DNA of 64,000 bases, taken from the NCBI RefSeq assembly GCF_044762745.1, contig NZ_JBIWEX010000003.1:1-64000 (forward strand), written 5' to 3'. The stretch is from Psychrobacillus sp044762745 (GTDB lineage Bacteria; Bacillota; Bacilli; Bacillales_A; Planococcaceae). Position 1 is the stretch's first letter; every line of letters begins with the position of its first letter. This document shows, piece after piece, positions 63,941 through 64,000 of this stretch. The notes under the pieces were generated by a model. That model had not been told where the DNA came from and did not search any database. It saw nothing but the letters and a program-made list of their open reading frames with translations. The translations under genes and the position numbers were made by a program.

Positions 63941-64000
63941 ATAAATTCTCCCCTTTTGTATTATCGATTTGTAAAGGATTCATCTCCGATTATAGTATTT

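Overview
The window is low-GC DNA with AAGGAGG-type ribosome binding sites, frequent TTG and GTG starts, a YjcZ-type sporulation micro-protein, a bacterial nitric oxide synthase, FosX and HelD. Together these point to a spore-forming Bacillales, possibly Planococcaceae/Lysinibacillus-like. That placement is inference; there is no rRNA in the window. No tRNA, rRNA, CRISPR array, transposase or prophage was seen.

Left arm (1-13,532): a large catabolic island, almost all on the minus strand. It holds a cut-off FAD phenol-hydroxylase-type monooxygenase, an aldehyde dehydrogenase, an ornithine-cyclodeaminase/mu-crystallin homologue, an atypical DapA-superfamily lyase, an MFS importer, a class I extradiol dioxygenase with all metal ligands, a second VOC protein, a LysR regulator, a metal-dependent cyclase-family hydrolase, a BKACE (DUF849) enzyme, a hot-dog thioesterase, a second LysR (plus strand), and a flavin reductase with an acyl-CoA-dehydrogenase-like monooxygenase. 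The set reads as hydroxylation, meta-cleavage, then aldehyde oxidation, hydrolysis, lyase and CoA steps on an aromatic substrate. I cannot match it to a named pathway, and it is the best candidate for an undescribed system.

Middle (14-41 kb): mostly single-gene housekeeping and accessory functions. They include two SAM methyltransferases, an APH-type kinase, nos, helD, nucleotidyltransferases, an ECF sigma factor translationally coupled to a DUF4179 protein, a secreted lytic transglycosylase, a LysE exporter, fosX, NUDIX hydrolases, a DUF2268-like lipoprotein, a possible immunity-protein pair, a CPBP protease, an S66 peptidase, a histidine phosphatase, a kinase-fold protein, a HAD hydrolase and GNATs. 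Two neighbouring genes (an amidase and fabZ) each carry a one-base frameshift in a homopolymer. Several gene remnants (EamA transporter, GNAT, others) are scattered here.

41.5-50.2 kb: a rearranged region built from repeated copies of one module: a carboxymuconolactone-decarboxylase-like gene, a LysR gene and a divergent beta-hydroxyacid dehydrogenase. One copy keeps the first two genes. A second has decayed versions of them but an intact dehydrogenase. A third dehydrogenase copy lies inverted beside a GntP permease. The two dehydrogenases and their terminators form inverted arms of about 0.93 kb around the permease, and one arm abuts a truncated quinol oxidase gene (qoxA). A DUF1641-ndh (NADH dehydrogenase II) pair lies inside this region.

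Right arm (53.7-64 kb): a LysR gene divergent from an SDR-MFS pair, a UPF0126 membrane protein, then a minus-strand 4-hydroxyphenylacetate/homoprotocatechuate operon (hpaF, hpaB, hpaC, DapA-type lyase, hpaE, hpaD) ending in a strong terminator. The two ends of the window thus both carry aromatic ring-cleavage pathways.
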